A DNA stretch of 64,000 nucleotides from Impatiens glandulifera (lineage: Eukaryota > Streptophyta > Magnoliopsida > Ericales > Balsaminaceae). The position numbers and the translations under genes are program-made. Where the stretch lies: NCBI RefSeq assembly GCF_907164915.1, contig NC_061866.1:51395113-51459112 (forward strand), written 5' to 3'. The notes beneath the pieces were generated by a model. The model worked only from the letters and a program-made list of their open reading frames with translations, searched no databases and was not told where the DNA came from. Shown piece after piece: positions 1-10,781 of this stretch. How positions within the stretch are numbered: the first letter of the stretch is position 1; each line of letters opens with the position of its first letter.

Positions 1-2386
1 GACAAAGAGATCTGATAAACAAAGAATATGTCAAAGGTGCTTTATATCCAAAAGTTATCAAACTCTCAATGCACGCTCTAGCGTCGGTTAGATTACCCAC
101 TTCGCATAAACAATCTAGATATGTTTCAACTAGTTGTTTGTCGGGAACAAATCCTAAACGAACCATTTCTCGGAAACTTATCGAAGCCTCGTGTGCCTTT
201 CTTCCTTTTTGACTGCATAACGATATGATTAGATACTTATAGGTTGTTGCATTCGGCTTACAACCACTAGTTTTCATCTCTCGGAAAAGATTTAGAGCGA
301 TTTCAGTCATACCTTTACGCCCGTATTGCATGATCATGATCGTCCATGTGTCCGGTTGAATGGGGTAACCGTTTCTCTTCATTTCGACAAAAAGGTTTCT
401 CATTTTACGATAATCCTTTCCCGATCCCGCGATCTTGATAGCCGTGTTGTATGTTTCCGATGTGTGAGTATAGCCTTCTCGGTTTCCTACCCACGAGAAG
501 AAACGTAAGGCGGAATTACCGTTTTGCTTGCATTTGTTCAAAACAGCTAATACAAGCTCAGGATTGAAGTTTATAACACTACTTTTCTCAAGAGCTTCTT
601 CCACTAATCCCACTTCAGATGACAAAATTCTGCATAATTCTAATAAATCGGATTCATTATACACTGATTCAATCCTTTCTTCCTGTTCTGTTTGATTTGT
701 AATCGGAATGGAATCAAGCTGAAATTCGTCGAATTTGTAAGCAATCTTCTGCATTTGCTTAACTTTCTCCATCAATTCTTTCTCTGATTTCCTTTCCAAA
801 TAGGATATGACTCTGAGGAACAAATCATCTCCAATATTCACTTTCGAAGTGATCATTTTACGCAAAAGATGGATAATCTCGTCGGTTTGCGATGTTTTAC
901 ATAGCTCCTTTACGAAAACTGTATAAGATTTATTCGTAGCTCGTATACCTTTCTCCACCATCTCATCCAACACTTCCCAGGCTTTCGAAAAAGATTTCTC
1001 TTGAATAAGCCCTGCAACTATAGCTGTCATTGCAACACTATCGATCTTAACTCCATTTTCAATCATCTCTTTATACAATTCAGAAGCCTTTTCAAAGAAA
1101 CCAAAACGGTAAAGTCCTTGTAACAGCTCTGTATACGTTTCGATTGTGGGTACGTAAGAAGATCCTTTTAAGGAAACAAAGAATTCAAATGCTCTCGAGA
1201 CATCATGTCTCCTTAAATACCCGTTAATGATAAGCCCATAAATTTTCTCATCGATGGAACCCTTTGTCTTCATGATGTTTATAATCTCCATAGCATCTTC
1301 AATCCTGTCAGCTCTAACAAATCCTTTTACAAGAGTCTCGAAATTTTCAGATTCAAGGGAGATATTCCTATGCTTCAAATCACGAATCAATTCCAAAGTT
1401 TCTTTAATTCTACCCGAAATGCAGAAGCTCTTAATCATATAACCGTAAACTTGACTATCCGGAATCTGAAAAAACTTCATTAGATTTTCAGCTACAAAAT
1501 GAACACCAGCTATGTTTCCAGATTGTGCTAATGTTGTCATAAGCAGCTTATGTAAGCTCGTGTCTATTACCATTTCCTTATCGATCGCTTCCTTATAGAA
1601 CTCCATGGCTATGTCGGATTTTCCACAATGACAAAGAATAGACAACATTTGTTTGTATGATTCCAAATCCGGTTCTAGGCCAGATTTTGTCATGTTCTGA
1701 AACACATTCAAGGATTTATTAACCAATTTTGCCTTACCATAATTCGATATGAGAATTGTCCATGTTTTGATATTCTTTTCACACGAACTCTCGTTCATCT
1801 CCTCCAGCAATTCATCAACAAGATCGAATTGTTTCGCCTGTCCAGCAATATATATCATGGTGTTGTAAGTTTCAGTAGTGTGATCGAAACGATTTCCCAG
1901 CTTTACCCAGTTGAAGAATCTCAAAGCTAAATGTGGAACTTTGAAGCATCTCTTCAATACTTTATCTATAATCTCGAAGTTAAACTCAATACCCAGATTT
2001 TCTAATTGTTGTTCAATTGAAAGTGATTCATTCTCTCCCCTTATAATCTGAGTAACCTTATGAACTAATGGACTTACGTCAACATCTAACAAAGTAACCT
2101 TGTTCTCTTCGGCATTATGACGAACACCTTGTATGCAATATGAAATTTCAGAAATCTTACAGTCTGTTTCTGATGATCTATCTACGAAGATGTCTCCAGA
2201 TCCAAAAATACCCACGATTTCATCGAAAAGTGATCTCTGTTTGTCTGCAAATTCATCGGATTTAGTAGTACCTTTAACATTCCTCGATAATTTAGAGAAA
2301 TGTGCAATAGGAAACAGATGGGTGTTCTTATAGATGTGATTATCAATATCAAGAGTGGGTGATGGAAACTTGAGTATTCGTCTCAT
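1..2386 (-). CDS. Pentatricopeptide repeat (PPR) protein, partial (C-terminus beyond window)
   Basis: An uninterrupted minus-strand frame runs from the ATG at 2386 to the left edge of the window: 795 codons, no intron, no stop seen. The first residues (MRRILKFPSPTLDIDNH) are basic and followed by Ser/Leu-rich sequence, which suits an organelle, probably mitochondrial, targeting peptide. From about residue 150 the protein is a run of 35-residue PPR units with the usual TYNTMI / TWTILI helix starts. A more divergent stretch near residues 480-600 (EKELMEKVKQMQKIAYKFDEF) separates two PPR clusters. PPR proteins bind organellar RNA one base per repeat and act in its processing, stability or editing. 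Spacing, wording and length recall the Arabidopsis At5g06400 type, but this is from memory. The C-terminal class (P or PLS/E/DYW) cannot be seen. The family is certain; the ortholog is not. Confidence 0.93.
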   Translation of the reverse strand, partial: MRRILKFPSPTLDIDNHIYKNTHLFPIAHFSKLSRNVKGTTKSDEFADKQRSLFDEIVGIFGSGDIFVDRSSETDCKISEISYCIQGVRHNAEENKVTLLDVDVSPLVHKVTQIIRGENESLSIEQQLENLGIEFNFEIIDKVLKRCFKVPHLALRFFNWVKLGNRFDHTTETYNTMIYIAGQAKQFDLVDELLEEMNESSCEKNIKTWTILISNYGKAKLVNKSLNVFQNMTKSGLEPDLESYKQMLSILCHCGKSDIAMEFYKEAIDKEMVIDTSLHKLLMTTLAQSGNIAGVHFVAENLMKFFQIPDSQVYGYMIKSFCISGRIKETLELIRDLKHRNISLESENFETLVKGFVRADRIEDAMEIINIMKTKGSIDEKIYGLIINGYLRRHDVSRAFEFFVSLKGSSYVPTIETYTELLQGLYRFGFFEKASELYKEMIENGVKIDSVAMTAIVAGLIQEKSFSKAWEVLDEMVEKGIRATNKSYTVFVKELCKTSQTDEIIHLLRKMITSKVNIGDDLFLRVISYLERKSEKELMEKVKQMQKIAYKFDEFQLDSIPITNQTEQEERIESVYNESDLLELCRILSSEVGLVEEALEKSSVINFNPELVLAVLNKCKQNGNSALRFFSWVGNREGYTHTSETYNTAIKIAGSGKDYRKMRNLFVEMKRNGYPIQPDTWTIMIMQYGRKGMTEIALNLFREMKTSGCKPNATTYKYLIISLCSQKGRKAHEASISFREMVRLGFVPDKQLVETYLDCLCEVGNLTDARACIESLITFGYKAPLTYSLFIRSLC

Positions 2387-3225
2387 CGCCGTTGAAGTAT
2401 TTTCCGGCGACCGCTCAGTTCTTCTCGTTATATATTGCCGCGACAGTTGAAACGAAAAGGAAAAAGAGAAGAAGAAGAAAAAACCTAAAAAAGAATAAAT
2501 AAATAAAATTTATAAAATAAATAAAAAATTCCATTGCCAGAAAGACAATGAATCTTGTTTATATTTATAAGTTAATTGTTTTAGTATATTAAATTTACAA
2601 ATTTTATTTTCTATTATTAACAACCTATCATATTACTTAAAAAATAAATCATTATTTTTAAAATATTTGTAAATTAAATAATTAAAGTTCAAAATTATGA
2701 TAAATTTTTAGAACAGAAAAAAATTTAAATTCATTTTCTTATATTGTAATATATAATATTCACTTTATTAAAAATATTAACAAAATTTGAATAGAAACAT
2801 TCTTATTACAATTTAAAAATATATATTAAATTACCTCAATTTAAAATAATTTGAAAGGTTGAAAGAATGTTTAATGAAATGATTTGAACAGTTTTCTTAA
2901 AAAAAAATTCAAATATTTCAAATAAATTAAAAAAATAAAATTAAGGGTCACATCGTAAAATATATATATTTGGAGTGAGCTCTTTAACATAAATCCGGCA
3001 TATGTTTAATTATTAAAAAAATATTATTTGAATATAATCAAAATAAAAAATACTCATAAATTGTAAAGATTCCTAGAAACCTATCAAACTAACCTTAACA
3101 AATAATTATTTAAACAAGTCACAACCACTTTCTTTTACCCCATAATCAAATAAACCTATATATATCTCTAATACCTAACATTCTCTCTTTATAATTTTTA
3201 ACTTACTTATCTCCCATCATAATCT

Positions 3226-3296
<71 letters not shown>
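2387..3296. other. AT-rich intergenic region ending in an (AT)n microsatellite
   Basis: This holds the upstream region of the PPR gene (about 2387-2470, purine-rich on the plus strand) and then about 700 bp of AT-rich DNA with no supportable gene. It ends with an (AT)n tract at about 3229-3294. MULE element A begins immediately after the tract. Confidence 0.7.
3229..3294. repeat. (AT)n microsatellite
   Basis: About 66 bp of uninterrupted AT dinucleotide. A shorter (AT)n tract follows the far end of element A at 5719-5730, so element A appears to have inserted into this microsatellite and split it. Confidence 0.9.
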
Positions 3297-3300
<4 letters not shown>

Positions 3301-3367
3301 AATGATATTCTCAACGACAAGTTAGCGAAAGCAAAGCCACGAATCCTACGTGGCCTTGCCAGCTAGG
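3297..3367 (+). repeat. Left TIR of element A
   Basis: Runs from GAGAAATGATA to the AGGAGAGAG block. It contains a short internal palindrome around CCACGAATCCTACGTGG. It pairs with 5646-5718. Confidence 0.85.
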
Positions 3368-3905
3368 AGAGAGAAAAAAATAAAAATAAAATTGAAATTT
3401 TCTATTTTCCCCCAAAACCAAAATCCTATTATTTCTATCTTTCTATTTCCCTCCAAAACCAAAATCTTATTCTCTCTCTCTTTTGTTTCATTCTCTCTCT
3501 TTCTCTTTTGTTTCATTTTTCTTAAACCCACCGGCGATTCTCTTCTTTCATTTTCACCGACTTCTCTTCCGATCGATCGAAATGGTAAGACTTCTTCCGT
3601 TAATGAAACGTTTCATTTTTTCCCAAAACCAAAACCCCCACGACAATCTCTCTTTTATTTTTCGTTTTCGTTTCCCAAAACCCAACCCACTGTCGATCTT
3701 ACTGAAACGTTTCATCGACTTCTATCTTCCGATCGATTGAAATATAAAGTCTTTTTTTTTTCTTTCGTTTATCTTCCGTTCGAAATGATTGTCATATCAA
3801 TATTTATGTTTAACGTTTATGGTTTAGCTGCTGAATCGATTTAGATTAGAGTTCTAAAAGAAATGAGTGTTTTTTTTTTTTTTTTTTTTTTTTGGAAATG
3901 AGTGG

Positions 3906-5190
3906 TTTCGGGACCCGAAATGAGTGGTTTCGGGACCCGAAATGAGTGGTTTCGGGACCCGAAATAAGTGGTTTCGGGACCCGAAATAAGTGGTTTCGGG
4001 ACCAGAAATGAGTGATTTCGGGACACTTTTTTTATTTTTTTTTTAATCTGAAACATTATAATGAATCTTAGAAAATCAAAAATAATTGAAGATAATGTTA
4101 TTATACTAGAAATTTACATAATTAAACATTTATTACAATGTTACAATCTGTCATTTATATCACATTTAAAATACAACCTACAATTTGAGAGATCTCAAAT
4201 AATCTCATTTCTTCATTAACTTAATCAATAAGAAGATTTGGATCTTCATACATGACTTACAAAAATCAAATTAACATTACAATAAGATAATTGGTTTATA
4301 AAAAAATAAAATAGCCATAAAAGATCGTATAGAAACCATTTCGGAGTTTGAAATCACCCTAAAATGGTGATTTCGGGACCCGAAATGAGTAGTTTCGGGA
4401 CCCGAAACGGATTTTTTTTTTTTTTTTTTTTTTTTTTTGGAAATGAGTGGTTTCGGGACCCGAAATGAGTGGTTTCGGGACCAGAAATGAGTGATTTCGG
4501 GACACTTTTTTTAATTTTTTTTAATCTGAAACATTATAATGAATCTTAGAAAATCAAAAATAATTGAAGATAATGTTATTATACTAGAAATTTACATAAT
4601 TAAACATTTATTTACAATGTTACAATCTGTCATTTATATCACATTTAAAATACAAACTACAATTTGAGAGATCTCAAATAATCTCATTTCTTCATTAACT
4701 TGATCAATAAGAAGATTTGGATCTTCATACATGACCTACAAATCAAATTAACATTACAATAAGATTATTGGTTTATAAAAAAATAAAATAGCCATAAAAG
4801 ATCGTATAGAAACCATTTTGAAGTTTGAAATCACCCTAAAATGGTGATTTCGGGACAAAAAATGCTGGTTTCGGGACTAGAAATGCTAATTTCGGGACCA
4901 AAAGAGCTCGTTTCGGGACCAGAAAAGCTGGTTTCGGGACCCGAAATGAGTAGTTTCGGGACCCGAAACGAAAAAAAAAAAAAAAAATTTTTTTCCTTCT
5001 GAAAATGAGTGGTTTCGGGACTAGAAATGGTTTTTCTTACAACCTAATTGAAATTAGTTCTGCAACTAAACCCATAACAACAAACAAACATTATATAATC
5101 ATACTTTCGGGTCCCGAAATCACATTTTCGGGACCAATAACAGCCAAACATTATATAATCATACTTTCGGGTCTCTAAACCATCCATTTC
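3906..5190. repeat. Scattered palindromic TTTCGGGACCCGAAA arrays of element A
   Basis: Short clusters lie at about 3906-4025, 4371-4409, 4448-4503, 4846-5035 and 5105-5190. Units are the 15-mer TTTCGGGACCCGAAA separated by 5-8 bp such as TGAGTGG. Clusters up to about 5035 read GGGACCC on the plus strand; those from 5105 on read GGGTCCC, so the centre base flips near the right end. Poly-T tracts of 18-22 bp adjoin two clusters. The same motif fills the arrays in element B. Confidence 0.9.
4013..4860 (+). repeat. Direct duplication inside element A (about 370-bp copies, offset about 479 bp)
   Basis: Copy 1 (about 4013-4380) and copy 2 (about 4492-4860) share an almost identical AT-rich body, beginning at GGGACACTTTTTTTA and running through to CACCCTAAAATGGTGATTTCGGGAC. 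They differ by a few substitutions and small indels. Each is preceded by a poly-T tract and a palindrome cluster, with more palindrome units before copy 1 than before copy 2. Confidence 0.88.
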
Positions 5191-5645
5191 CGGACCCATA
5201 ATGCAGCAAATACACAATAATCATAGTTTTCTATCGTTAAAATCATTAAAATCCCTAACCCTAACCGCAAAAAGCTAAACGATCTTCAAATCATTAAAAT
5301 GATCTACGATTCTAAAAGAGAAAATGTTATTTACCTTGTTCTTTGATATCTGAGAGATCTTGGAGTCTTGTATGGAGATGTACCTGGACCACCAGCCTGA
5401 AAAGATAGTATGAAGTGAACACGAAGGCAGACAATGAAGTGAACATACACGAAAGAGTTCTCTTACCATTTTCGATCGAAAGAAGATGAAGAAAGTAGAA
5501 GAAGTCGGGGATGCCGGAGAGAAAAATCGCCAGAGAAGAAATCGGGGTTCGCCGAAAGTGATAAATAAAAAGAAGAAAAAGAGGGAAGAAGAAAGAGGGG
5601 GAAACTGAAATATTTAATTTTTTTATTTTGATTTGCCTTTTCTCT

Positions 5646-5718
5646 CTCCTAGCTGGCAATGCCACGTGGGATTCGTGGCCTTGCTTTCGCTAACCCTTCG
5701 TTGGGTTTATCAATACTC
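5646..5718 (-). repeat. Right TIR of element A
   Basis: The reverse complement starts GAGTATTGATAAACCCAACG and ends in the same CTAGGAGAGA block as the left TIR. It is nearly identical to the right TIR of element B (14386-14460). Confidence 0.87.
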
Positions 5719-5765
5719 ATATATATATATATTAAAAAAATACACAACATACATATTAAAAAAAT

Positions 5766-5839
5766 GGGAAATGATATTTTCAACGAAAGAGTAGCGAAAG
5801 CAAGGCCACGAATCTACGTGGCCTTGCCAGCTAGGAGAG
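5766..5839 (+). repeat. Left TIR of element B
   Basis: GGGAAATGATA through to the AGGAGAGAG block. One base is missing in the CACGAATCTACGTGG section relative to the other three TIR copies in the window. Confidence 0.88.
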
Positions 5840-6228
5840 AGAAAAAAAAAAGAAAAAAAAAAGAAAAAAAAGAAAACGTTTCAGTTTCCCCCTTCTTCTT
5901 TCCTCTGTCTTTCTTCTTTTCATTTATTCTTTCCGGCGATTTTTCTCTTCTCTAGCGATTTTTTCTCTCCGGCGGTGGCATCCCCGACTTCTTCAACTTT
6001 ATTCATCTTCTTTCTTTCGATCGAAAATGGTAGGTCTTCTCCTTCGGGTATTTCCGTTCACTTCACTGTCTGCATTCGTGAATATCTTTTCTCTTTTTCA
6101 GGCTGGTGGTCCAGGTACATCTCCATGCAAGACTCCAAAATCTCCAAGGACAAGGTAAATAACATCTCCTTTAGAATCCTAAAACATTTTGATGATTTGA
6201 AGACCGTTTAGGTTTTTGCGGTTATGGG

Positions 6229-6246
6229 TTAGGGTTAGGGTTAGGG
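6229..6246 (+). repeat. Short interstitial (TTAGGG)3 run
   Basis: Three perfect TTAGGG units flanked by TTATGG variants, in intron 2 of the ULP1 gene. The equivalent site in element A (about 5254-5266) has CCCTAACCCTAACC. The run is too short to be a telomere and differs from the usual plant TTTAGGG. Confidence 0.75.
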
Positions 6247-6366
6247 TTATGGATTTTGATGATTCTGCTGATTCTAATGATTTTAACGATAGAAATGGTT
6301 GATTATTTTGTGTTTATTTGCTTCTATGTGATGATTTATGTGATTTTTGATATGTTTGGCTGTTAT

Positions 6367-7043
6367 GGGTCCCGAAAGTGTTGTTTCGGGGACCCGAAAG
6401 TATGATTACATAGTCCAGAAATTTGATTTTGATATGTTATTTGAATGAACGGTCCCGAAAGTGTGGTTTCGGGACCCGAAAGTGTTGTTTCGGGACCCCA
6501 AAATTGAATTTTGATATGTGAGGCTGTTATGAGTCCCGAAATGGGTGGTTTCGGGACCCGAAAGTGTGGTTTCGGGACCCGAGATGGGTGGTTTCGGGAC
6601 CCGAAATGGGTTGTTTCAGGACCCATAAATCTGATTTTGTAATGTTTGGCTGTTATGGGTCACGAAAGTGTGGTTTCGGGACCCGAAATGGGTGGTTTCG
6701 GGACCCGAAATGGGTTGTTTCGGGACCCATAAATCTGATTTTGTAATGTTTGGCTGTTATGGGTCCCGAAAGTGTGGTTTCGGGACCCGAAATGGGTGGT
6801 TTCCGGACCCGAAATGGGTTGTTTCGGGACCCATAAATCTGATTTTGTAATGTTTAGTTGTTATGGGTCCCGAAAGTGTGGTTTCGGGACCCATAAATCT
6901 GATTTTGTAATGTTTGGCTGTTAAGGGTCCCGAAAGTGTGGTTTCGGAACCCGAAATGGTGGTTTCTGGACCCGAAATGGGTGGTTTCGGGACCCGAAAT
7001 AAGGTGTTTCGGGACCCGAAATAAGGTGTTTCGGGACCCGAAA
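6367..7043 (+). repeat. Palindromic TTTCGGGACCCGAAA array, ULP1 intron 2
   Basis: About 19-20 units of the near-palindrome, with spacers such as TGGGTGG, GTGTGG and TAAGGTG. From about 6630 to 6940 the units are grouped in a higher-order repeat of about 104 bp: three to four palindromes plus an AT-rich linker containing CTGATTTTGTAATGTTTG. The array ends about 100 bp before the acceptor at 7149. Confidence 0.93.
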
Positions 7044-8115
7044 TTTTGATTTTTAACTTGTTTTCTCTTGGTTTTTAACTTGCTTTAACTTTGTTTCTCT
7101 TAGATTATCTGTTTCATGTTTTTTAAATGTTTATCTTTTGTTTTTGTAGGGCAAATAAACGTAAAAAGAATGCCCAAGAAGCAGCATCTCCCAAAGCAGT
7201 TCACAAATCCCCAAAAGGAGGCTGTGAAGTCAATAGGCTTTGGCCATCTACTTTCATTATCACTTTCAAAATGCCCCGGGGAGATATCTCGTTATCTAGT
7301 GAGGCAGTTTGACTGTGATAAATGTTCTTTCACTCTAGAGAATGGCGAGGAAGTGAAAATCGAAGAAGAAGATGTTGAAATGGTATTGGGTCTCCCCAGA
7401 GGGGAGTTGGACATTGTAGAATATCAGAATAACGAGACTGATGACAAGCTGAAGGCATTTAGGACTCGATGGGGTAACCCTATTAATGGCGCTCCTTTAG
7501 TGACTGCTATGCCGACGAAAATGATTGAGAACAAAGCTGCTGACAACAATTTTAAGATAGACTTCGTATTATTTGTTGTCAGCTGCTTTCTCTGGTGTGA
7601 TCACCTAGGTCAACTATCAAGGTACTATCATTTTTGTTATTTCATTTGCATGACAACTTATATGACATGTTAATAAATCCTCAAATATGTTTTTTCCCCT
7701 TGCAGGTATAGAATTCTGAAATCTATTTCAGATGTTCATAATATCAAGAAGTTCAATTGGTGCAAATTTGTACTTGAAGGATTAGTTCAATCATGCGCAA
7801 AAGTGAAGGAGAATGAAAAACGACATTTCCAAGGACCACAGACGTTCCTTATTGTAAGTTATCCGTTAATTAATTTCTCTGTTTGCAAAAATAATTGGTT
7901 TTAATTAACATATGTTTGTTTTCAGTTGTGCTACGTGTATAGGGTGAGCAACCCACAACTGGGAGGAGTTAATGACCGTCGATTTCCAATACTGTCATGT
8001 TGGAATGACACGACTTTGAAGTTTAGACTAGATACGGAGTTTGAAAAGGGAGGATTCGGACGCGGAAGCGTTTTGGGACGAATTCCACTACCGGGGATGT
8101 GGGGGGAGAACGATG

Positions 8116-8165
8116 AGGAGGATAATGATGTGGGGGATAATGATGTGGGGGATAATGATGAGGAG
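8116..8165 (+). repeat. Coding acidic minisatellite (about 15 bp)
   Basis: Repeats of GATAATGATGTGGGG and variants encode alternating Asp/Glu/Asn/Gly (EEDNDVGDNDVGDNDEED) in the large exon of the ULP1 gene. Confidence 0.8.
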
Positions 8166-8587
8166 GATATGAATGAGGGGGTGTCTGAGACCCCAAAGGC
8201 GGCGGCGGCAGCAGCAGCAGTAGAACCTAGGAATAGGTCACCACCTCGGATGAGGCCACCAATGAGGAGGTCAGAACCAACGCAATCAACACCTATGAAT
8301 CAAGGCCTACCACCTATGAATATAACACCCATTAACACGGCAGGTCCGGACGTTGATAAACTGACTTTTACAGAGAATTTGGCGTGGATTGCTAAATGTA
8401 CGTTGTTTATTGAAAAAGCCACGAGAAGACTGGAAGCTTTAACTTCAGGCTGGGATGCAACGCCAATGTATGACAACGCCATCCACGTAATTTATAGAGC
8501 AATGGACAGGAATAAACCTTTTAGGGATGCCATGCACAGATACTTCAAAGATCGAACACCCACTGAGGATGATGGGGTAAACCATCA

Positions 8588-8735
8588 GGACGCTCACACT
8601 GAGGGGGCTCACACTGAGCGTGCTCACAGTGAGGGGGCTCAAACTGAGCGTGCTCACAGTGAGGGGGCTTAAAATGAGCGTGCTCACAGTGAGGGGGCTC
8701 AAACTGAGGTGGCTCACACTGAGGTGGGTGTTCTC
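8588..8735 (+). repeat. Coding 15-bp minisatellite in ULP1 gene, with premature stop
   Basis: Tandem 15-bp units GCTCACACTGAGGGG / GCTCACAGTGAGGGG / GCTCAAACTGAGCGT encode five-residue AHTEG/AHSEG/AQTER repeats. One unit reads GCTTAAAATGAG where its neighbours read GCTCAAACTGAG, changing CAA to the stop TAA at 8670-8672. The frame stays open on both sides. Confidence 0.88.
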
Positions 8736-9146
8736 GAAGAGGAAGATGAAGATGAAGTACTTGAAAAAGATGCATCTCCAAGAAAAAGAAGGAGAAATCC
8801 AGTGCGACATATGAAAATTCCAGCACGCCTTAAATCTCCATACATGACGCAGAACAAGCCGACAAAGATCATCCAGCCTGCCCCTCAAACTCATGATGTC
8901 GTGGGAAAAGAATTGGTTGCTTCCAAAAAACCGAAGAAATATCCCATACATATGATGGAACTTCCAGCACGCCTTCAATCTCAATATATGAAGAAGAACA
9001 AGCAAAGAAATCTAGAGTTCTATCATTATGTCAATATTGAATACCGAGATGAAGTCGTTGTGGGATTCATTTATGCAGTTGATTCGAATGCCAGGTAAAT
9101 CAATATTTCATAGTTTCTTAAATCATGTTTGTTTGGCTGAATTAAT

Positions 9147-9432
9147 GGTCCCGAAAGTGTGGTTTCGGGACCCGAAATCTTGTTTCGGGACCCGAAAAGG
9201 ATGGTTTCGGGACCCGAAAATGGTAGTTTCGGGACTCGAAATCTGGTTTCGGGACCCGAAAATGGTAGTTTCGGGACCCTAAATAAGGTGTTTCGGGACC
9301 CGAAAATGGCAGTTTCGGGACCCGAAATAAGGTGTTTCGGGACCCGAAAAGGGTGGTTTCGGGACCCGAAAAGGGTGGTTTCGGGACCCGAAATGTGGTT
9401 TCGGGACCCGAAAAGGGTTGTTTCGGGACCCG
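9147..9432 (+). repeat. Palindromic array, intron between the large and catalytic ULP1 exons
   Basis: Thirteen TTTCGGG units, mostly complete TTTCGGGACCCGAAA, at about 20-bp spacing. Spacers are AGGGTGG, ATGGTAG and TAAGGTG types. The array fills most of the 9095-9479 intron. Confidence 0.93.
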
Positions 9433-10559
9433 TAAGTTTGATTTTTAACTTGTTTTCTTCTATATCTGGTTTCTGCAAGGAAGTATTCTATGTATCTGAG
9501 CTTACCAATATCAACATAGAGCAATTTCAATCAATGAAAAATGAATGCCATGTTGAAAGTGGGATAATTGATGCGTGGGCAAACATGATTACTCTTCACT
9601 GCAAATCAACTTCCGACTCGAAAATAGTTTTTTCGACAGTCGTTTCTGTAAGTCTCTAAATCTTTCATTGTTGTTTAAACCAATTATCTCTTATTCTGAT
9701 GTTGATTTCATTTGCAGGACTTTTGGAGAATGAAAGACCTTTTCATTGAAAGATTGGTTGAAGAAATGAGAATTTTCGAATTAACTCCCGAACACATGAA
9801 AATTGCTAAGTTGGTAAGTCCTTTTTTATATTATCTGATTTTTGATTATATGTGTCATCTGAATCTTGGTGATATTCTTGCAGATATTTTTCCCAATTTT
9901 ATATGAAAATCACTATTATGTGGTTGTCATCAATATGCGAAACCAAGCAATTGAAGTCATCGACAACCTCCCACTGGACCCAGATATTGAATGGGATGAT
10001 AAATATGTCACAACTCGGCAACTGGTAACGTTGAAGTCTTTTTTACACATAATGTATTGACTTCTTTGAAAGTGTTTATTAACTTCTTTGGTAAAACAGG
10101 TACAGAACGTTGTGGACTACTTCCAAACTATCGACCAAGGGATCGCGGATAAAATTGCTCATTTCCCGTTCAATGTTTTGAAATTACCTTGGCAAGACAG
10201 TTCAAATAAAACGGATTGCGGAATATACTGTATGAGACATATTCATTCGTACACGGGCGATACAACAAATTGGAATTGTGGTATAACGATAGAAAATGTA
10301 AGTTACATATTTTCACATTTCATTTGTTTTACAAATCTTTAATAACCGCTGAATTATAATTTCCTACAGGCAAGGAGAATGCTTGAAGCATTGCGAGTCA
10401 AATACACTGCAATGATCATCCGTTCAAACTTAAACAAAAATATCAAGAACATCTTACAGAAGTTTGTAGACATTTTAAAAGCAGAATGTCCTGAAACATA
10501 TAAAATGTATGATAACAGCAACTCTTAATTAATTTAGTACATTTTTTGTCTTCAATTAT

Positions 10560-10775
10560 AATCATGTATAAACTAAGTTAAAACCCAAGTATAAACTAAG
10601 TTAAAACAAGTTAAAAATCAAGTATAAAGTAAGTTAAAACAAGTTAAAAACCAAGTATAAAGTAAGTTAAAACCCAAGTATAAACTAAGTTAAAACAAGT
10701 TAAAAACCAAGTATAAAGTAAGTTACAACCCAAGTATAAACTAAGTTAAAACAAGTTAAAAACCAAGTATAAAAT
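10560..10775 (+). repeat. AT-rich minisatellite between convergent MULE genes
   Basis: About seven imperfect tandem units built from AAGTATAAACTAAGTTAAAA and CAAGTTAAAAACC, roughly 28-50 bp each. It starts about 30 bp after the ULP1 stop and leads directly into the next palindromic array. Confidence 0.85.
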
Positions 10776-10781
10776 AAGTGG

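Larger units (their letters stand above)
3297..5718. mobile_element. Non-autonomous Mutator-like element A
   Basis: The ends are inverted repeats. The left end reads GAGAAATGATATTCTCAACG; the reverse complement of the right end reads GAGTATTGATAAACCCAACG. Both continue into a shared block (TTAGCGAAAGCAA..CCACGAATC..ACGTGGC..TGCCAGCTAGGAGAGAG). The flanks are AT dinucleotide (3288-3296 and 5719-5727, 8 of 9 matching), consistent with a 9-bp target duplication in the microsatellite. The TIR matches that of element B, so B's transposase may mobilise it. No transposase or protease gene is present. Inside each end is a pyrimidine-rich leader ending in GATCGAAATGGTAAG (ATG at 3582 on the plus strand, and at about 5469 on the minus strand), the same leader as the ULP1 gene of B. 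The interior holds palindromic CGGGACCCG arrays and a direct duplication of about 370 bp. Confidence 0.85.
6027..10528 (+). pseudogene. ULP1-like (C48) cysteine protease gene of MULE B, with disabling changes
   Basis: Proposed exons: 6027-6029 (ATG only), 6102-6154, 7150-7621, 7706-7853, 7926-9094, 9480-9647, 9718-9813, 9884-10024, 10100-10297, 10370-10528. C48 enzymes cleave SUMO-like modifiers; host-derived copies are common passengers in plant MULEs. The second exon is Pro/Lys/Arg-rich and may hold a nuclear signal. Exon 3 has the LGLP-type N-terminal domain seen in MULE-borne ULP1 proteins. The large exon has acidic repeats, then five-residue AHTEG/AHSEG repeats and basic patches. The C-terminal exons keep the catalytic set: His in ENHYYVVV, Asp in VIDN, Gln in WQDSS, Cys in TDCGIYC. 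Damage: an in-frame TAA at 8670-8672, a frame change near 7205-7215 unless translation starts at ATG 7170, and a one-base offset at the 9480 acceptor. The two 5' introns follow donor/acceptor rules. Intron 2 and the 9095-9479 intron contain palindromic arrays. Confidence 0.8.

Noticed and set aside
3350..3844. 164-codon frame at the left end of element A
   Set aside because: It starts in the TIR (ALPARREKK comes from the CTAGGAGAGAG block) and continues through a pyrimidine-rich leader. It is not protein-like, and the mirrored frame at 5327-5665 arises the same way.
6229..6246. Interstitial telomere
   Set aside because: Only three TTAGGG units, of the non-plant type, inside a transposon intron; best treated as a short intronic repeat.
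6363..7043. Open frames with WFRDPKWVVSGPE repeats (also at 9028-9659 and 10700-11079)
   Set aside because: Same array effect. Both strands give similar peptides because the unit is palindromic, and no conserved domain is present.
6367..7043. CRISPR-like array (short palindromic repeats with spacers)
   Set aside because: Spacers are 5-8 bp and themselves repeated, there are no cas genes, and the context is a plant transposon intron.
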